Source of the DNA: Sphingobium chungbukense | GTDB lineage: Bacteria > Pseudomonadota > Alphaproteobacteria > Sphingomonadales > Sphingomonadaceae | Length of the DNA: 64,000 bases | NCBI RefSeq assembly: GCF_001005725.1 | Contig: NZ_LBIC01000007.1 | Coordinates: forward strand, 62,001 to 126,000 | Direction: 5' to 3' | In this document: positions 11,093 to 22,178 of the stretch, one piece after another | Position numbering within the stretch: the first letter of the stretch is position 1 | How the letters are laid out: the number at the start of each line of letters is the position of its first letter | Notes under the pieces: generated by a model | Database searches by the model: none | Told to the model about the DNA's origin: nothing | What the model saw: the letters and a program-made list of their open reading frames with translations, nothing else | Made by a program: the position numbers and the translations under genes

Positions 11093-13095
11093 TCTGCGGC
11101 CTCCGCAAACGTCTCGCCATGGATCAGTTCCGCCGAGCATTGCTGCATCGTCGGGCTGGCGCGGCAGATGGCGTTGGTCAGGTAGAAATCCTTGATCGGC
11201 GAACCGAACTCGCCGGTCGCGCCGGTCGGCAGCTTGGGGCTGGACCAGCCATAATCGGCGAGACCTTCGACGCCCAGCGCCGGAACCGCCTTGGCCATTT
11301 CGGTGCGAAGAGCATCGAAGCTGTCAAACGGCAGGGTCGCGCCCAGCACTTCCGACAGGGCGCGCAGGATCGACCAGTCCTCGCGGGCGTCACCCGGCGC
11401 GAACACGGCCTTTTCGCCGCGCTGCACCCGGCCTTCCAGATTGACGTAGGTGCCCGCCTTCTCGGCATAGCTCGCGCCCGGCAGGATCACGTCCGCCGCA
11501 TGGGCGCCCTTGTCGCCATGGTGGCCGACATAGACTTTGAAGCTGTCCTCGAACGCCGAATAATCGACCTCGTCCGCGCCCAGCGAGAAGAGCAGCTTGG
11601 GCTTGGCAGCCGCCACCGCCTTGATGCCGCCCTGCGTCGCATAGCCCAGCATCAGCCCGCCCATGCGCGCCGCCGCGAAGTGCAGGACGTTGTAACCGTT
11701 CCAGCCGTCCTTGATCAGGCCCAGCGTCTCGACCAGCGCCAGCGTGTCGCCATGCGCGCCGTCCTTGGCCAGCACGCCGCCGCCGACGATCATCGCCGGA
11801 CGGGCCGCCTTGCCGAAGGCTTCGACCACCGCTTCCGGCAGCTTGGCCAGCAGCGAGGCGTCATTGCCCAGCCATTCGACCTTGTAGGTGAGATCGACCT
11901 GCGGACCGAGGGCGAAGACCTTCGCGCCCTTCTTGATCGCCTTGCGGATGCGGGTGTTCACCAGCGGCGCTTCCCAACGCAGGTTGGTGCCGACCAGCAG
12001 GATCACGTCAGCGGTTTCAAGGCCGTTGAGCGTGGTGTTGAAATTGACGGCGGAGAGGCTCGACACATCATAAGCGAGACCAGTCTGACGGCCTTCAAGC
12101 AGCGAACCGCCCAGCTTCTCGACCAGCGCCTTGCCGGCGAACATCGTCTCGCAGTCGAGCAGATCGCCCGCCAGCGCCGCGACCGAACCGCCATGTTGGA
12201 CGGCGGCAATCGCCGCGAACGCCTCGTTCCAGGTCGCCGGAACCAGCTTGCCGTCCTTGCGGACATAGGGCTTGTCGAGGCGCTTGCGGACCAGGCCGTC
12301 GACATTGTGCCGGGTCTTATCCGACGCCCATTCCTCGTTCACATCGTCATTGATGCGCGGCACGGCGCGCAGCACCTGACGGCCCCGGCTGTCGAGGCGG
12401 ATATTGGTGCCGACCGCGTCCATCACGTCGATCGCATGGGTCTTTTTCAGCTCCCACGGACGCGCCTCGAACGCATAGGGTTTCGAGGTCAGCGCGCCGA
12501 CCGGGCAGAGGTCGACCACATTGCCCGACAGCTCGCTTTTCGCGGCATGTTCGAGATAGGTGGTGATCTGCATATTTTCGCCGCGATAGATGGCGCCGAT
12601 TTCCGGGACGCCCGCGACTTCCTCGGCAAAGCGCACGCAGCGGGTGCACTGGATGCAACGGGTCATGACCGTCTTGACGATCGGACCCATATATTTCTCG
12701 GTGACGGCGCGCTTATTCTCTTCGAAGCGGCTGCTGCCCTTGCCGTAAGCGACCGACTGGTCCTGAAGATCGCATTCGCCGCCCTGATCGCAGATCGGGC
12801 AGTCGAGCGGGTGGTTGATGAGCAGGAACTCCATCACCCCTTCGCGCGCCTTCTTGACCATCTCGCTGTCGGTGCGGATTTCCTGGCCCTCGGCGGCCGG
12901 AAGCGCGCAAGACGCCTGCGGCTTGGGCGGTCCGGGCTTCACTTCGACCAGACACATGCGGCAATTGCCCGCGATGCTGAGGCGCTCATGATAGCAGAAA
13001 CGCGGGATTTCCTTCCCCGCCAGCTCGCAGGCCTGGAGGACAGTGGCGCCCGCCGGGACTTCGAGTTCTACGCCGTCTACTTTGACCTTCGGCAT
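11089..13095 (-). CDS. nuoG: NADH-quinone oxidoreductase subunit G
   Basis: A 668-residue peripheral-arm subunit. The N-terminal ferredoxin domain has a [2Fe-2S] set (Cys34, 45, 48, 63). It is followed by the His95/Cys99/Cys102/Cys108 set of cluster N5 and the Cys147/150/153/197 [4Fe-4S] set. The remaining ~450 residues form a molybdopterin-oxidoreductase-like domain without cofactor function in complex I. I do not see the extra CxxCxxxC N7 motif found in some bacteria. It starts 2 bases after the nuoF stop. Confidence 0.95.
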   Translation of the reverse strand: MPKVKVDGVELEVPAGATVLQACELAGKEIPRFCYHERLSIAGNCRMCLVEVKPGPPKPQASCALPAAEGQEIRTDSEMVKKAREGVMEFLLINHPLDCPICDQGGECDLQDQSVAYGKGSSRFEENKRAVTEKYMGPIVKTVMTRCIQCTRCVRFAEEVAGVPEIGAIYRGENMQITTYLEHAAKSELSGNVVDLCPVGALTSKPYAFEARPWELKKTHAIDVMDAVGTNIRLDSRGRQVLRAVPRINDDVNEEWASDKTRHNVDGLVRKRLDKPYVRKDGKLVPATWNEAFAAIAAVQHGGSVAALAGDLLDCETMFAGKALVEKLGGSLLEGRQTGLAYDVSSLSAVNFNTTLNGLETADVILLVGTNLRWEAPLVNTRIRKAIKKGAKVFALGPQVDLTYKVEWLGNDASLLAKLPEAVVEAFGKAARPAMIVGGGVLAKDGAHGDTLALVETLGLIKDGWNGYNVLHFAAARMGGLMLGYATQGGIKAVAAAKPKLLFSLGADEVDYSAFEDSFKVYVGHHGDKGAHAADVILPGASYAEKAGTYVNLEGRVQRGEKAVFAPGDAREDWSILRALSEVLGATLPFDSFDALRTEMAKAVPALGVEGLADYGWSSPKLPTGATGEFGSPIKDFYLTNAICRASPTMQQCSAELIHGETFAEAAE

Positions 13096-13097
13096 GG

Positions 13098-14414
13098 TTA
13101 CTCCGCTGCCTCCATGACGGGGGCGCTACCCTTGTTTTCGTTGATCCGGCGCTCGATTTCCGGACGGAAGTGCCGGATCAGCCCCTGGATCGGCCATGCC
13201 GCCGCGTCGCCGAGCGCGCAGATGGTGTGGCCTTCGACCTGTTTGGTCACCTGCTGGAGCATGTCGATTTCGCTGATGTCAGCATCGCCCGAACGCAGAC
13301 GCTCCATCACCCGCCACATCCAGCCGGTGCCTTCACGGCAGGGCGTGCACTGGCCGCAGCTCTCATGCTTGTAGAAATAGGAGAGACGGCTGATCGCGCG
13401 GACGATGTCGGTCGACTTGTCCATGACGATGACGGCGGCGGTGCCAAGGCCGGAGCCGAGCGCCCGCAACCCGTCGAAATCCATCGGCGCGTCCATGATC
13501 TGCGCAGCCGGGACCAGCGGCACCGAGGAGCCGCCGGGGATCACCGCGAGCAGATTGTCCCAGCCGCCGCGAATGCCGCCGCAATGCCGGTCGATCAGTT
13601 CCTTGAAGCTGATGCCCATCGATTCTTCGACGACGCAGGGCTTGTTCACATGGCCGCTGATCTGGAAAAGCTTGGTGCCCTTGTTATTCTCCCGCCCGAA
13701 GCTGGAAAACCATTCGGACCCGCGACGCAGGATCGTCGGACCCACGGCGATGGATTCGACATTGTTCACCGTGGTCGGGCAGCCATAGAGGCCCGCACCC
13801 GCCGGGAAAGGCGGCTTCAGGCGCGGCTGGCCCTTCTTGCCCTCGATGCTCTCGATCTGCGCGGTTTCCTCGCCGCAGATATAGGCGCCCGCGCCGCGAT
13901 GGACGAAGACGTCGAAATCATAGCCCGAACCGCAGGCATTCTTGCCGAGGAAGCCCTTTTCATAGGCCTGCTCGACGGCGGCGAAGAGAACCTTCGCCTC
14001 ATAGATGAACTCGCCGCGGATATAGATGTAGGCGGCGCGCGCCCGCATCGCGAAACCGGCGATCAGCGCGCCCTCGATCAGCTTGTGCGGATCGTGGCGG
14101 ACGATCTCGCGGTCCTTGCACGAACCCGGCTCGGATTCGTCGGCGTTGATGACCAGGAAGCTTGGACGGCCATCCTTGCTTTCCTTGGGCATGAAGCTCC
14201 ACTTCATACCGGTCGGGAAGCCCGCGCCACCACGACCGCGCAGGCCCGAAGCCTTGATGCGCTCTATGATTTCGTCCTGGCCGATTTCCAGCAGCTTCTT
14301 GGTATTATCCCAATCGCCGCGCTTCATCGCCGCGTCGATGCCCCAATCCTGGAAGCCATAGACGTTGGTGAAGATGCGATCCTTGTCGCTGAGAGGTGCA
14401 ATCACGTCGCTCAT
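13098..14414 (-). CDS. nuoF: NADH-quinone oxidoreductase subunit F
   Basis: The NADH-oxidising flavoprotein of complex I. It has the FMN/NADH glycine-rich loop [13 protein letters not shown] near residue 60, ICGEETA, and the [4Fe-4S] motif [12 protein letters not shown] plus a later Cys in TICALGD. Of two ATGs, the one at 14414 (MSDV, 438 residues) overlaps the nuoE stop as ATGA and has a GGGGA site 6 bases upstream. The ATG at 14420 directly abuts that purine run, so I prefer 14414. Confidence 0.94.
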   Translation of the reverse strand: MSDVIAPLSDKDRIFTNVYGFQDWGIDAAMKRGDWDNTKKLLEIGQDEIIERIKASGLRGRGGAGFPTGMKWSFMPKESKDGRPSFLVINADESEPGSCKDREIVRHDPHKLIEGALIAGFAMRARAAYIYIRGEFIYEAKVLFAAVEQAYEKGFLGKNACGSGYDFDVFVHRGAGAYICGEETAQIESIEGKKGQPRLKPPFPAGAGLYGCPTTVNNVESIAVGPTILRRGSEWFSSFGRENNKGTKLFQISGHVNKPCVVEESMGISFKELIDRHCGGIRGGWDNLLAVIPGGSSVPLVPAAQIMDAPMDFDGLRALGSGLGTAAVIVMDKSTDIVRAISRLSYFYKHESCGQCTPCREGTGWMWRVMERLRSGDADISEIDMLQQVTKQVEGHTICALGDAAAWPIQGLIRHFRPEIERRINENKGSAPVMEAAE

Positions 14415-15079
14415 GCCCATTCCCCGCGATAATCATGGTTGCCGGAGACCATCTCCTTGAGCGTGGTCGGCCCGCCTTCGGGGCAGCTCGTCTGACGCTC
14501 GATCTGCGGCCCGATCTTGGGCTGCTTGCCAGCGGCGAGATCGTCGAGGATCGCGCTCATGCTGTCATAGGTCAGGTCTTCGAAATTATCGTCGTTGATC
14601 TGGACCATCGGCGCGTTGGTGCAGGCACCCAGGCACTCGACTTCGCTGAGCGTGAACAGGCCGTCCGGCGTCGTGCCGCCCTTGACCAGACCCTTGTTCT
14701 TGCAGGCCGAAAACACATCATCCGAGCCGCGCAACATACAGGGCGTCGTGCCGCAGACCTGGACATGATAGCGGCCGACCGGCGCGAGGTTGTACATGGT
14801 GTAGAAGGTCGCGACCTCGTAAACGCGCATGTACGGCATTTCGAGCTGGTCAGCGATATATTCCATCACCGGCACGGGCAGCCAGCCATTGGTCTGCGTT
14901 TCCGCCCCCACCTGACGCTGGGCGAGGTCGAGCAGCGGCATCACCGCCGACTGCTGACGGCCGGCGGGGTAACGAGCGATGACCTTCTTCGCCTGTTCGG
15001 CATTCTCGGCCGTCCACGCGAACGCGCCCCAGCGCGCGCGGGTTTCGGCCTCGTCCGGGATATGAACTGCGTCAGCCAT
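14411..15079 (-). CDS. nuoE: NADH-quinone oxidoreductase subunit E
   Basis: A 222-residue thioredoxin-fold [2Fe-2S] protein (cluster N1a) that pairs with NuoF. Cluster ligands are Cys109, Cys114, Cys149 and Cys153 (VCGTTPCM and [10 protein letters not shown]). The C-terminal 35 residues extend past the core domain. The ATG overlaps the nuoD stop by one base (TAATG). Confidence 0.95.
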   Translation of the reverse strand: MADAVHIPDEAETRARWGAFAWTAENAEQAKKVIARYPAGRQQSAVMPLLDLAQRQVGAETQTNGWLPVPVMEYIADQLEMPYMRVYEVATFYTMYNLAPVGRYHVQVCGTTPCMLRGSDDVFSACKNKGLVKGGTTPDGLFTLSEVECLGACTNAPMVQINDDNFEDLTYDSMSAILDDLAAGKQPKIGPQIERQTSCPEGGPTTLKEMVSGNHDYRGEWA

Positions 15080-16314
15080 TAGCGGTCACATTCTCCAAAC
15101 ACGATGTCCATGGCGCCCAGGACAGCGGTGGTATCGGCCAGCATGTGGCCCTTCATCATGAAATCCATCGCCTGAAGGTGCGAGAAGGCAGTCGGGCGGA
15201 TCTTGCAGCGATAAGGCTTGTTGGAGCCGTCCGCGACCAGATAGACGCCGAACTCGCCCTTGGGGCTTTCGGTCGCCACATAGACTTCGCCAGCGGGCAC
15301 ATGGAAGCCCTCGGTATAGAGCTTGAAATGGTGGATCAGCGCTTCCATCGAGCGCTTCATTTCGCCACGCTTGGGCGGCGAAACCTTGCGGTCGAAGCTG
15401 GCGATCGGCCCTTCCGGCATTTCGTTGAGGCACTGTTTCATGATCCGCGCGGATTGGCGGACTTCCTCGACGCGGACCATGAACCGATCATAGCAGTCGA
15501 AATTGGTGCCAACCGGAATATCGAAGTCCATCCGGTCATAGACGTCATAGGGCTGCGCCTTGCGGATGTCCCACGGAATGCCGGAGCCACGGATCATCGG
15601 CCCGGAGAAGCCCCATTTCAGCGCATCTTCCTTGCTGACGACCGCGATGTCGACATTGCGCTGCTTGAAGATGCGGTTGTCGACCACCAGGCTCATCGCA
15701 TCCTCGAACAATCTCGGAAGACGCGTATCGAGCCAGTCGGCAATGTCGGTCAGCAGCTTGAGCGGCACGTCCTGATGCACGCCGCCCGGCCGGAAATAGG
15801 CGCTGTGCATGCGGGCGCCCGACGCGCGCTCGAAGAAGTTGAGGCAGTCCTCGCGGATTTCGAACAGCCACAGGTTCGGCGTCATCGCGCCGACGTCCAT
15901 GACGTGCGAACCGAGGTTCAGCATGTGGTTGCAGATGCGGGTCAGCTCCGCGAAGAACACGCGCAGATATTGCGCGCGCAGCGGCACTTCCAGATCCAGC
16001 AGCTTCTCGATGGCCAGAACATAGCTGTGCTCCATGCCGAGCGGCGAGCAATAGTCCAGCCGGTCGAAATAGGGCAGTGCCTGCAAATAGGTCTTGTGCT
16101 CGATCAGCTTTTCGGTGCCGCGGTGCAGCAGGCCGACATGCGGGTCGCAGCGCTCGACGATCTCGCCGTCCAGTTCCATGACCAGGCGCAGAACGCCGTG
16201 CGCGGCCGGGTGCTGCGGACCGAAGTTGATCGTGTAGTTCTGGATCTCCGTATCGCCGAGCGTCGGGTCCGCCGCGTCGGTAAGGTGGTCCAGCTTTTCC
16301 AGATAATCGGACAT
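15079..16314 (-). CDS. nuoD: NADH-quinone oxidoreductase subunit D
   Basis: The 411-residue 49-kDa subunit, which forms the quinone pocket with NuoB. Conserved segments include [15 protein letters not shown] near residue 30, containing the quinone-site histidine, and RVGTEK-like HRGTEKLIE. NuoC and NuoD are separate genes here, unlike the fused protein of enterobacteria. Its ATG overlaps the nuoC stop (TGATG). Confidence 0.95.
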   Translation of the reverse strand: MSDYLEKLDHLTDAADPTLGDTEIQNYTINFGPQHPAAHGVLRLVMELDGEIVERCDPHVGLLHRGTEKLIEHKTYLQALPYFDRLDYCSPLGMEHSYVLAIEKLLDLEVPLRAQYLRVFFAELTRICNHMLNLGSHVMDVGAMTPNLWLFEIREDCLNFFERASGARMHSAYFRPGGVHQDVPLKLLTDIADWLDTRLPRLFEDAMSLVVDNRIFKQRNVDIAVVSKEDALKWGFSGPMIRGSGIPWDIRKAQPYDVYDRMDFDIPVGTNFDCYDRFMVRVEEVRQSARIMKQCLNEMPEGPIASFDRKVSPPKRGEMKRSMEALIHHFKLYTEGFHVPAGEVYVATESPKGEFGVYLVADGSNKPYRCKIRPTAFSHLQAMDFMMKGHMLADTTAVLGAMDIVFGECDR

Positions 16315-17033
16315 CAGGCCTTGTCCTCGGACTTTTTGTTCGCGGCGCTGTCGGTCGGCTCCCCTGCCCCGCTGACGCCGGGTTTGTCCGTCGTCTTGGG
16401 CGTGGGAGCGGGCGCAGCAGGCGGCGGCGCCTTTTCATCGCCCGGCAGCACATATTGCGCGCCTTCCCACGGGCTCATGAAGTCGAAGCTGCGGAAGTCC
16501 TGCGCCAGCTTCACCGGCTCATAGACCACGCGCTTGTCCTCCTCGGAATAGCGCAGCTCGACATAGCCGGTCAGCGGGAAGTCCTTACGCTGCGGATGCC
16601 CCTTGAAGCCATAGTCGGTCAGGATGCGGCGAAGATCGGTATTGCCGCCGAAGATGACGCCGTACATGTCGAACACCTCACGCTCCAGCCAGCCGGCGAC
16701 CGGCCAGATGTGCGTGACGGTAGGCACGGGCGTGTCCTCGTCCGTGGACAGCTTGACGCGAATGCGGTGATTGCGGGTGACGCTCAGCAGATGATAGCAG
16801 ACCTCGAAACGGTCCGGACGTTCGGGGTAATCGACGCCCGCCACTTCCATGAGCTGCTGATATTGCGCCTTGTCGCGCAACAGCAGCATGGCATCGGCCA
16901 GCTTTTCCCGAACGACGGTGAAGCTCAGTTCATCGGCATGGTGGACGGTCTCGACCAGCATCGATCCCAGCAGTCCGGCGATTTCCTCCGCGATCCCTTC
17001 GATGGTCGCGATCCTAGGAGCAGAATGACCCAT
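16314..17033 (-). CDS. nuoC: NADH-quinone oxidoreductase subunit C
   Basis: The 30-kDa subunit of the peripheral arm, with the family signature [43 protein letters not shown] clearly recognisable in the middle (for example VFDMYGVIF and [18 protein letters not shown]). I use the ATG at 17033, one base after the nuoB stop, giving 239 residues; an upstream TTG inside nuoB is less likely. The last 45 residues are a low-complexity Ala/Pro/Lys tail. Confidence 0.94.
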   Translation of the reverse strand: MGHSAPRIATIEGIAEEIAGLLGSMLVETVHHADELSFTVVREKLADAMLLLRDKAQYQQLMEVAGVDYPERPDRFEVCYHLLSVTRNHRIRVKLSTDEDTPVPTVTHIWPVAGWLEREVFDMYGVIFGGNTDLRRILTDYGFKGHPQRKDFPLTGYVELRYSEEDKRVVYEPVKLAQDFRSFDFMSPWEGAQYVLPGDEKAPPPAAPAPTPKTTDKPGVSGAGEPTDSAANKKSEDKA

Positions 17034-17034
17034 A

Positions 17035-17589
17035 TTAACGCTCAACCGTCCCGATCCGGCGGATCTTCCGCTGCAACTGCATGATGCCGTAGAGCAAGGC
17101 TTCGGCGGTCGGCGGGCAACCCGGCACGTAGATGTCGACCGGCACGATGCGGTCGCAGCCGCGCACTACCGAATAGCTGTAATGATAATAGCCGCCGCCG
17201 TTCGCGCAGCTGCCCATCGAAATCACATATTTCGGATTGGACATCTGGTCGTAAACCTTACGCAACGCCGGAGCCATCTTGTTGCACAGCGTTCCCGCGA
17301 CGATCATCACGTCCGACTGGCGCGGAGAGGCGCGCGGCGCGGCGCCGAAGCGTTCCATGTCATAGCGCGGCATGTTGACGTGGATCATCTCCACCGCGCA
17401 GCACGCCAGACCAAAGGTCATCCACCACAACGAGCCGGTGCGGGCCCACTGGAACAGCTCCTCGGTCGAGGTGACGAGGAAGCCCTTGTCACTGACTTCG
17501 CTGTTCAGCGCGTTGAAGAAATCCTGGTCGGGCTGCGCACCGGCCGGCAAAAGCGTGCCTGGGACCGGACGGTCAAGTTCTACTCCCAA
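17035..17589 (-). CDS. nuoB: NADH-quinone oxidoreductase subunit B
   Basis: Carries the terminal [4Fe-4S] cluster N2, which reduces quinone. Ligands are the tandem Cys63-Cys64 (ACCAVEM), Cys128 (GSCANGG) and Cys158 (VPGCPP) in the 184-residue form. I choose the TTG at 17589 because AAGGGAG lies 7 bases upstream; it overlaps nuoA by 10 bases. A GTG at 17610 would need a 31-base overlap. The start choice is inference. Confidence 0.93.
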   Translation of the reverse strand: MGVELDRPVPGTLLPAGAQPDQDFFNALNSEVSDKGFLVTSTEELFQWARTGSLWWMTFGLACCAVEMIHVNMPRYDMERFGAAPRASPRQSDVMIVAGTLCNKMAPALRKVYDQMSNPKYVISMGSCANGGGYYHYSYSVVRGCDRIVPVDIYVPGCPPTAEALLYGIMQLQRKIRRIGTVER

Positions 17590-17954
17590 TCGAGTGCTCC
17601 CTTCTTCCACGCATAGACGAGGCCGAGCACCAGCTCCGCTATGAAGATCATCATCGTCGCCCAGCCGGCCCAGCCGATCTGGTCGAGGCTGACCGCCCAG
17701 GGATAGAGGAACGCCGCTTCCAGATCGAAGATGATGAACAGGATGGCGACGAGGTAGAAACGCACGTCGAACTGGCTGCGCGGTTCTTCAAAGGCGGGGA
17801 AACCGCATTCATATTCGCTGAGCTTGGCTGGGTCAGGCTGGTGCGCGCCGGTCAGGCGGCCCACCAGCATCGGCAGGAACACAAATGCGCTCGAAAGCAG
17901 CAAGGCGATCCCGAGAAAGATCAGGATCGGCAGATATTGGGCTAGATCGACCAA
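17580..17954 (-). CDS. nuoA: NADH-quinone oxidoreductase subunit A
   Basis: A 124-residue three-helix membrane subunit and the first gene of the complex I operon. The conserved [32 protein letters not shown] region is present across residues 49-80. The start appears to be TTG at 17954, with AGGGG about 7 bases upstream (CAGGGGATTCCG-TTG). The 130-bp gap to the next gene upstream must contain or adjoin the operon promoter, but I could not identify a clear one. Confidence 0.93.
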   Translation of the reverse strand: MVDLAQYLPILIFLGIALLLSSAFVFLPMLVGRLTGAHQPDPAKLSEYECGFPAFEEPRSQFDVRFYLVAILFIIFDLEAAFLYPWAVSLDQIGWAGWATMMIFIAELVLGLVYAWKKGALDWE

Positions 17955-18084
17955 CGGAATCCCCTGGGCGAATTTGACTTACGGGCGCGCTTTAGGCCTG
18001 CCGCATATGCGAAGCAAGGCCCGGAGGCATGAGAATGATTCGCAACAATCGCGGCTACGAGATCATGCGACCAAAATCAGGGCT

Positions 18085-18897
18085 TCACCGCAACGCGCCA
18101 GCCACCAACTTATGCAATTTGCTGTGAATGGCGTCGTTGCCCGCGATCACTTCCTTGCGCTCGATCGGCTGGTCACCGCCGCGGAAGTCCGAGACGAAAC
18201 CGCCCGCTTCACGAACCATCAGCAGACCCGCCGCCACGTCCCAGGGCTGCAATCCGCTTTCCCAGAAACCGTCATAGCGGCCGGATGCGACATGCGCGAG
18301 GTCGAGCGAAGCCGCGCCGAACCGGCGAATACCCGCCACCGAAGGCCCGACCGCGCCGAATATCCGCGTCCACTGCGCGAAATCGCCATGGCCCATGAAC
18401 GGGATGCCGGTCGCGATCAGGCAGTCGCCCAGATCGCGCCGCGCCGAAACGCGCAATCGCTGGTCATGCCGCCAGGCGCCCCGGCTCTTTTCCGCCCAAT
18501 AGCTTTCGTCCGTGACGGGCTGGTAGATCAGCCCCGTCGTCACCTCCCGCTTGCCGCCATAGAGCGGCTCCTCGACCGCGATCGAAATGGCGAAATGCGG
18601 GATGCCGTGGAGGAAATTGGTCGTGCCGTCGAGCGGATCGATGATCCAGCGCGGCTTGCCGGGATCGCCGGCGATCTCGCCGCCCTCCTCCAGCAGGAAG
18701 CCCCAGTCCGGCCGCGCCTTCTGCAATTCCTCGACCAGGGTCCTTTCGGCCTGCTGGTCGGCCTTGGACACGAAATCCGCCGGCCCCTTGCGGGACACCT
18801 GGAGATGCTCGACTTCGCCGAAGTCGCGGCGCAGCTTGGAGCCTGCCTTGCGCGCGGCGCGTTCCATGACGGTCAAAAGGCCCGAGTGCGATACCAT
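18085..18897 (-). CDS. Inositol monophosphatase family protein
   Basis: A Mg2+-dependent sugar/inositol phosphatase of the SuhB/IMPase family, about 270 residues from the ATG at 18897, which has GAGGGAG 7 bases upstream. Metal-binding motifs are in order: EEGGE near residue 70, WIIDPLDGTTNFLHG near 88-102, and the C-terminal WDVAAG. The specific substrate cannot be told from sequence; SuhB-like proteins can also act in rRNA transcription. A longer reading from 18990 adds only unconserved residues. Confidence 0.88.
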   Translation of the reverse strand: MVSHSGLLTVMERAARKAGSKLRRDFGEVEHLQVSRKGPADFVSKADQQAERTLVEELQKARPDWGFLLEEGGEIAGDPGKPRWIIDPLDGTTNFLHGIPHFAISIAVEEPLYGGKREVTTGLIYQPVTDESYWAEKSRGAWRHDQRLRVSARRDLGDCLIATGIPFMGHGDFAQWTRIFGAVGPSVAGIRRFGAASLDLAHVASGRYDGFWESGLQPWDVAAGLLMVREAGGFVSDFRGGDQPIERKEVIAGNDAIHSKLHKLVAGALR

Positions 18898-19012
18898 TTT
18901 TTCTACTCCCTCGTCCCGTTTCGCGGGAGGGTCACCGCATGAGCGGCACTTTAAAAAGGAAGGGGCAGAAGGCTCGCTTTCGCTCACCACCCACCCCCTT
19001 GGCCCCTCCCGG

Positions 19013-19033
19013 CTGCGGGAGGGGGATCAAATA
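19013..19033 (-). terminator. GC-rich hairpin after efp
   Basis: Immediately downstream of the efp stop, a CCCTCCC/GGGAGGG stem with a short loop forms on the transcribed strand. It lacks a clear T tract, so termination is plausible but uncertain. Confidence 0.35.
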
Positions 19034-19597
19034 TCAGTCGGCGCGCTTCACATATTCGCGCTCATACACATCGACGACGATGCGCGTGCCGGTGACGATG
19101 TGCGGCGGCACCATGACGCGCACACCATTGTCGAGGATGGCGGGCTTATAGCTGGCCGAGGCGGTCTGGCCCTTCACCACGGCATCGGCCTCGACCACGG
19201 TCGCCTCGACCGTTTCGGGGAGCTGCACGGAAATCGGGCGTTCCTCATACATTTCCAGCATGACCATCATGCCGTCCTGGAGAAAGGCCGAAGCCTCGCC
19301 CACCAGATCCTGCGGCAGGTTGATCTGCTCATAGGTTTCGGTATCCATGAAGACGAGCATGTCGCCCTCGGCATAGAGATACTGGAAATCCTTGGTGTCG
19401 AGGCGGATGCGCTCGACGGTCTCAGCCGAGCGGAAGCGGACGTTGTTCTTGCGTCCGTCGATCAGGTTCTTGAGTTCCACCTGCATATAGGCGCCGCCCT
19501 TGCCGGGCTGCGTGTGCTGAATCTTCACGGCGCGCCACAGGCTGCCGTCATATTCGATATTGTTGCCGGGACGAATCTCGACGCCGCTGATCTTCAT
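19034..19597 (-). CDS. efp: Elongation factor P
   Basis: A 187-residue EF-P that relieves ribosome stalling at polyproline stretches. It has a KOW-like N domain, a central OB domain and a C-terminal OB domain. The loop tip is PGKGGAY with Lys33, the position that is modified in many bacteria by EpmA or another enzyme. No modification enzyme is encoded nearby. It precedes the inositol-phosphatase gene on the same strand. Confidence 0.95.
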   Translation of the reverse strand: MKISGVEIRPGNNIEYDGSLWRAVKIQHTQPGKGGAYMQVELKNLIDGRKNNVRFRSAETVERIRLDTKDFQYLYAEGDMLVFMDTETYEQINLPQDLVGEASAFLQDGMMVMLEMYEERPISVQLPETVEATVVEADAVVKGQTASASYKPAILDNGVRVMVPPHIVTGTRIVVDVYEREYVKRAD

Positions 19598-19696
19598 GGG
19601 AAGAGCCTGCCTATATGTCTGAAGGTGAAAAGAGCCGGCCTCAAGAGGCTGCGCGCGCCCTTACATGGCTGCGGCCCAAAGGGCAAGGGGCAGCAC

Positions 19697-20266
19697 CTAT
19701 CGCGGCCTGGCAAGCAGGGGATAGGGATTGATCGCCTGCCCGCCATACCACGGCTCTCCCGGCCCCATCTCATGCACCGCGAAATGGAGGTGGGGGGCGC
19801 CCGGATCGGCATTGCCCGTGCTGCCGACGCTGGCGATCCGCTGCCCCCGCCGCACCGCCTGCCCCTCCGCCAGGCCCGGCGCATAGCCGTCCAGATGCGC
19901 ATAATAATAGATGCTGCGCCCGTCCCGGGAGCGCTGATAGACGGTTCGCCCGCCCTCCCCGCTCCAGAACAGCTTCTCGATCCGCCCGTCCGCCACCGCC
20001 AGCACGGCCCGGCCCCGCGCCGCCATGATGTCGATCGCATCGTGCGCCCGTGCCCCGCTGGCCCGTGCCTGCGCAAAGGTGTCGCTGAGAGCCGAAGGCG
20101 GCACGCCCTCGACCGGGATAAGCAAGGCCCCCGCCTCCGCCGCCGCAGGCCGCGAAGGCGCCACCGAGACCGGCGCATCCGCGGGCACGATCCGCACGCA
20201 GAACTTCAGGAACGCAGCGCTGAGCAGGACCGTCAACGCCAGCCCGGCCCAACCACGCGCCCTCAT
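19697..20266 (-). CDS. M23 family metallopeptidase (LytM-like)
   Basis: A 189-residue exported or membrane-anchored protein with an N-terminal hydrophobic segment (about residues 5-22) and a Peptidase_M23 domain. Zinc/catalytic motifs are HDAID (His75, Asp79), YAHLDG (His124) and HLHF (His159, His161), all intact, so it is probably an active peptidoglycan endopeptidase. The ATG at 20266 overlaps the stop of the upstream L,D-transpeptidase by four bases (ATGA), pairing a cell-wall cutter with a cross-linker. Confidence 0.88.
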   Translation of the reverse strand: MRARGWAGLALTVLLSAAFLKFCVRIVPADAPVSVAPSRPAAAEAGALLIPVEGVPPSALSDTFAQARASGARAHDAIDIMAARGRAVLAVADGRIEKLFWSGEGGRTVYQRSRDGRSIYYYAHLDGYAPGLAEGQAVRRGQRIASVGSTGNADPGAPHLHFAVHEMGPGEPWYGGQAINPYPLLARPR

Positions 20267-21351
20267 TCCTGGAACACCGCCTTGACGCCCGATCGCACCA
20301 TCTGCGCCAGTCGCGCCGCATCCCAGTTGGTCAGGCGAATGCAGCCATGGCTTTCGGTCCGTCCGATCGTCTGCGGCTCCGGTGTGCCGTGAATGCCGTA
20401 ATGCGGCTTGGAAAGGTCGATCCACACCACGCCGACCGGCCCGTTGGGACCGGGCTTCAACACTGCCTTCTGATCGGAGGACGAGGCATCCCAGAACAGG
20501 TCGGGATTATAATGAAAGTCGGGATTGCGGCTCAATCCCTTGATTTCCCATGCCCCGATCGGCAATGGATCATGCTGCGACCCCATGGTGGCGGGAAATT
20601 GGGCGATCAGGCGGTTTTGCGCATCATAGGCGCGCAAGACACCGTCCGATTTGTCCACCACGATATGATCGGCCTGCGGCTGATCCTTGGCGACACCCAG
20701 GCTGGCGAGAGTCTCCCCCCATCCCCGCTCATCCCCCTCGATCCGCGCGACCGGCTGGTTGGCGATGGCGGGAACGCGAACGGTCGTCCCCGCGCCGACC
20801 CGCGTATCGGGCCGGTTGAGTGTCACCAGCACTTCCGGCTTGGTGTGGAATCGTTCCGCCAGCTTCTCCAGCAGATTGCGATAACCCAGCGCGGGCAACC
20901 TGGCCTGATCGTTCAAATCCTTGGGGACCGCGAAGAACGGCCCTTGCGCGAAACCGGACGGTATCTTCACCAGCCATGTCGCAGGCTGCGGACGATCGCC
21001 CAGCAGCGCCCTCGCCGTCGCTTCGTCATATTGGCCGGTCAACGGCAGTCCCCTGGCCTCCTGAAAACCCTTGAGCGCGCTGGTGAAGGACATGCCTTCC
21101 TTTCCATCGAGCACACCCGGCGAAAAACCCGCGCGATCCAGCGCCACCTGTGCCTGAAGCACCGAGTCCGCCCGTGCTGGCGCGCCCGCCGGCTCGGGCA
21201 CGATGACGAAGGCATAGGGATCGGCGGCGGGCGCGGCGGGCCGTGCAGCCTTGCCCTGCGGTTCCTGGGACGAAGTGCTTTCATTGGCCTGCGTGACCGT
21301 CATATTGCAGGCCGCGCACAGCAGCGTGAGGATCAGGGGGGATTTGTTCAC
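20263..21351 (-). CDS. L,D-transpeptidase (YkuD) with peptidoglycan-binding domain
   Basis: A 362-residue periplasmic enzyme. It has an N-terminal signal sequence (residues 1-22), a peptidoglycan-binding domain near 65-118, a LysM-like stretch (about 160-196) and a YkuD catalytic domain (about 225-360). The active site HGTPEP...SHGCIRL has His321, His335 and nucleophile Cys337. It forms 3-3 cross-links or attaches proteins to peptidoglycan (family knowledge). The start is GTG at 21351 with AAGGAG 10 bases upstream. Overlaps the M23 gene by four bases. Confidence 0.88.
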   Translation of the reverse strand: MNKSPLILTLLCAACNMTVTQANESTSSQEPQGKAARPAAPAADPYAFVIVPEPAGAPARADSVLQAQVALDRAGFSPGVLDGKEGMSFTSALKGFQEARGLPLTGQYDEATARALLGDRPQPATWLVKIPSGFAQGPFFAVPKDLNDQARLPALGYRNLLEKLAERFHTKPEVLVTLNRPDTRVGAGTTVRVPAIANQPVARIEGDERGWGETLASLGVAKDQPQADHIVVDKSDGVLRAYDAQNRLIAQFPATMGSQHDPLPIGAWEIKGLSRNPDFHYNPDLFWDASSSDQKAVLKPGPNGPVGVVWIDLSKPHYGIHGTPEPQTIGRTESHGCIRLTNWDAARLAQMVRSGVKAVFQE

Positions 21352-21415
21352 AGGCCTTTCTCTCCTTTTTGTCAGGAGGAAACGCCCGGAACCTCAGAAA
21401 GCTGCGCCTTGCCGA

Positions 21416-22105
21416 TCAGCCGGAAAGCACGGGGCCAAAGGCCGCGACGCCGGCCTGCGGGCCGTCCGGATGCTTCCATACCGCCCCGCTCACTGCCAGG
21501 AAATCGGCCCCAGCCTTGATCAGCGGCGCGGCATTGTCCGCCGTGATCCCGCCAATGGCGACGCAGGGCAGTTCGAACAGCGCCGTCCACCAGCCCAGTA
21601 TCGACGGATCGGGCCGATGATGGGTTTCCTTGGTCGTGGTCGGATAAAAGGCCCCGAAGGCGACATAATCCGCCCCCGCCTCGCCCGCCTCCATCGCCAG
21701 ATGGCGGCTGTCATGACAGGTGACGCCGATCTGCACCGAGGGGCCGAGCAGCTTGCGTGCCTCCCTGGGATCGCCATCGCCCTGCCCCAGATGCACGCCA
21801 TCCGCGCCCAGCCGCTTGGCCAGCGCCACGCTGTCGTTGACGATGAAGGCGACGTCCCGATCGGAACAGAGTTTCTGGAGCGGCTCGGCGGCGCGGGCGA
21901 TGGCGTCCTCATCCAAACCCTTCAGCCGCAACTGGAAGGCCGCGACGCCGCCCCCGTCGAAGGCGGTGGCCAGACTGCCGGCAAAGCCGACCTCGATCAC
22001 CGGCGGCGAGATCAGGTAAAGCTGACAGGCCGGGCGGAAACCCTGCTCGAAACGGTCGGCAAAATTCGGATCGAGGGCGAGTTCCTCGTCGGTGAAATCG
22101 GTCAT
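21416..22105 (-). CDS. thiE: Thiamine phosphate synthase
   Basis: A 229-residue TIM-barrel enzyme of thiamine synthesis joining the pyrimidine and thiazole units. Recognisable parts are FQLRLKG near residue 56, [23 protein letters not shown] near 87-109 and a phosphate-binding AIGGIT near 185. No other thiamine genes and no TPP riboswitch are visible nearby. It is divergent from the DUF72 gene. Confidence 0.88.
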   Translation of the reverse strand: MTDFTDEELALDPNFADRFEQGFRPACQLYLISPPVIEVGFAGSLATAFDGGGVAAFQLRLKGLDEDAIARAAEPLQKLCSDRDVAFIVNDSVALAKRLGADGVHLGQGDGDPREARKLLGPSVQIGVTCHDSRHLAMEAGEAGADYVAFGAFYPTTTKETHHRPDPSILGWWTALFELPCVAIGGITADNAAPLIKAGADFLAVSGAVWKHPDGPQAGVAAFGPVLSG

Positions 22106-22178
22106 GCCTCGCCTTAGCCGGATTCATCCATCTTGGGAAAGAGCGGAGCCTATTCCACGGCGCCAGCGTTCCTCCCCC

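Noticed and set aside
22092..22178. An N-terminal extension of the DUF72 protein from a GTG
   Set aside because: The extension is Arg/Pro-rich, overlaps thiE and precedes the conserved MIRIGCSGW start.
22106..22178. A TPP riboswitch for thiE
   Set aside because: The gap between the divergent genes is short and shows none of the conserved thi-box segments.
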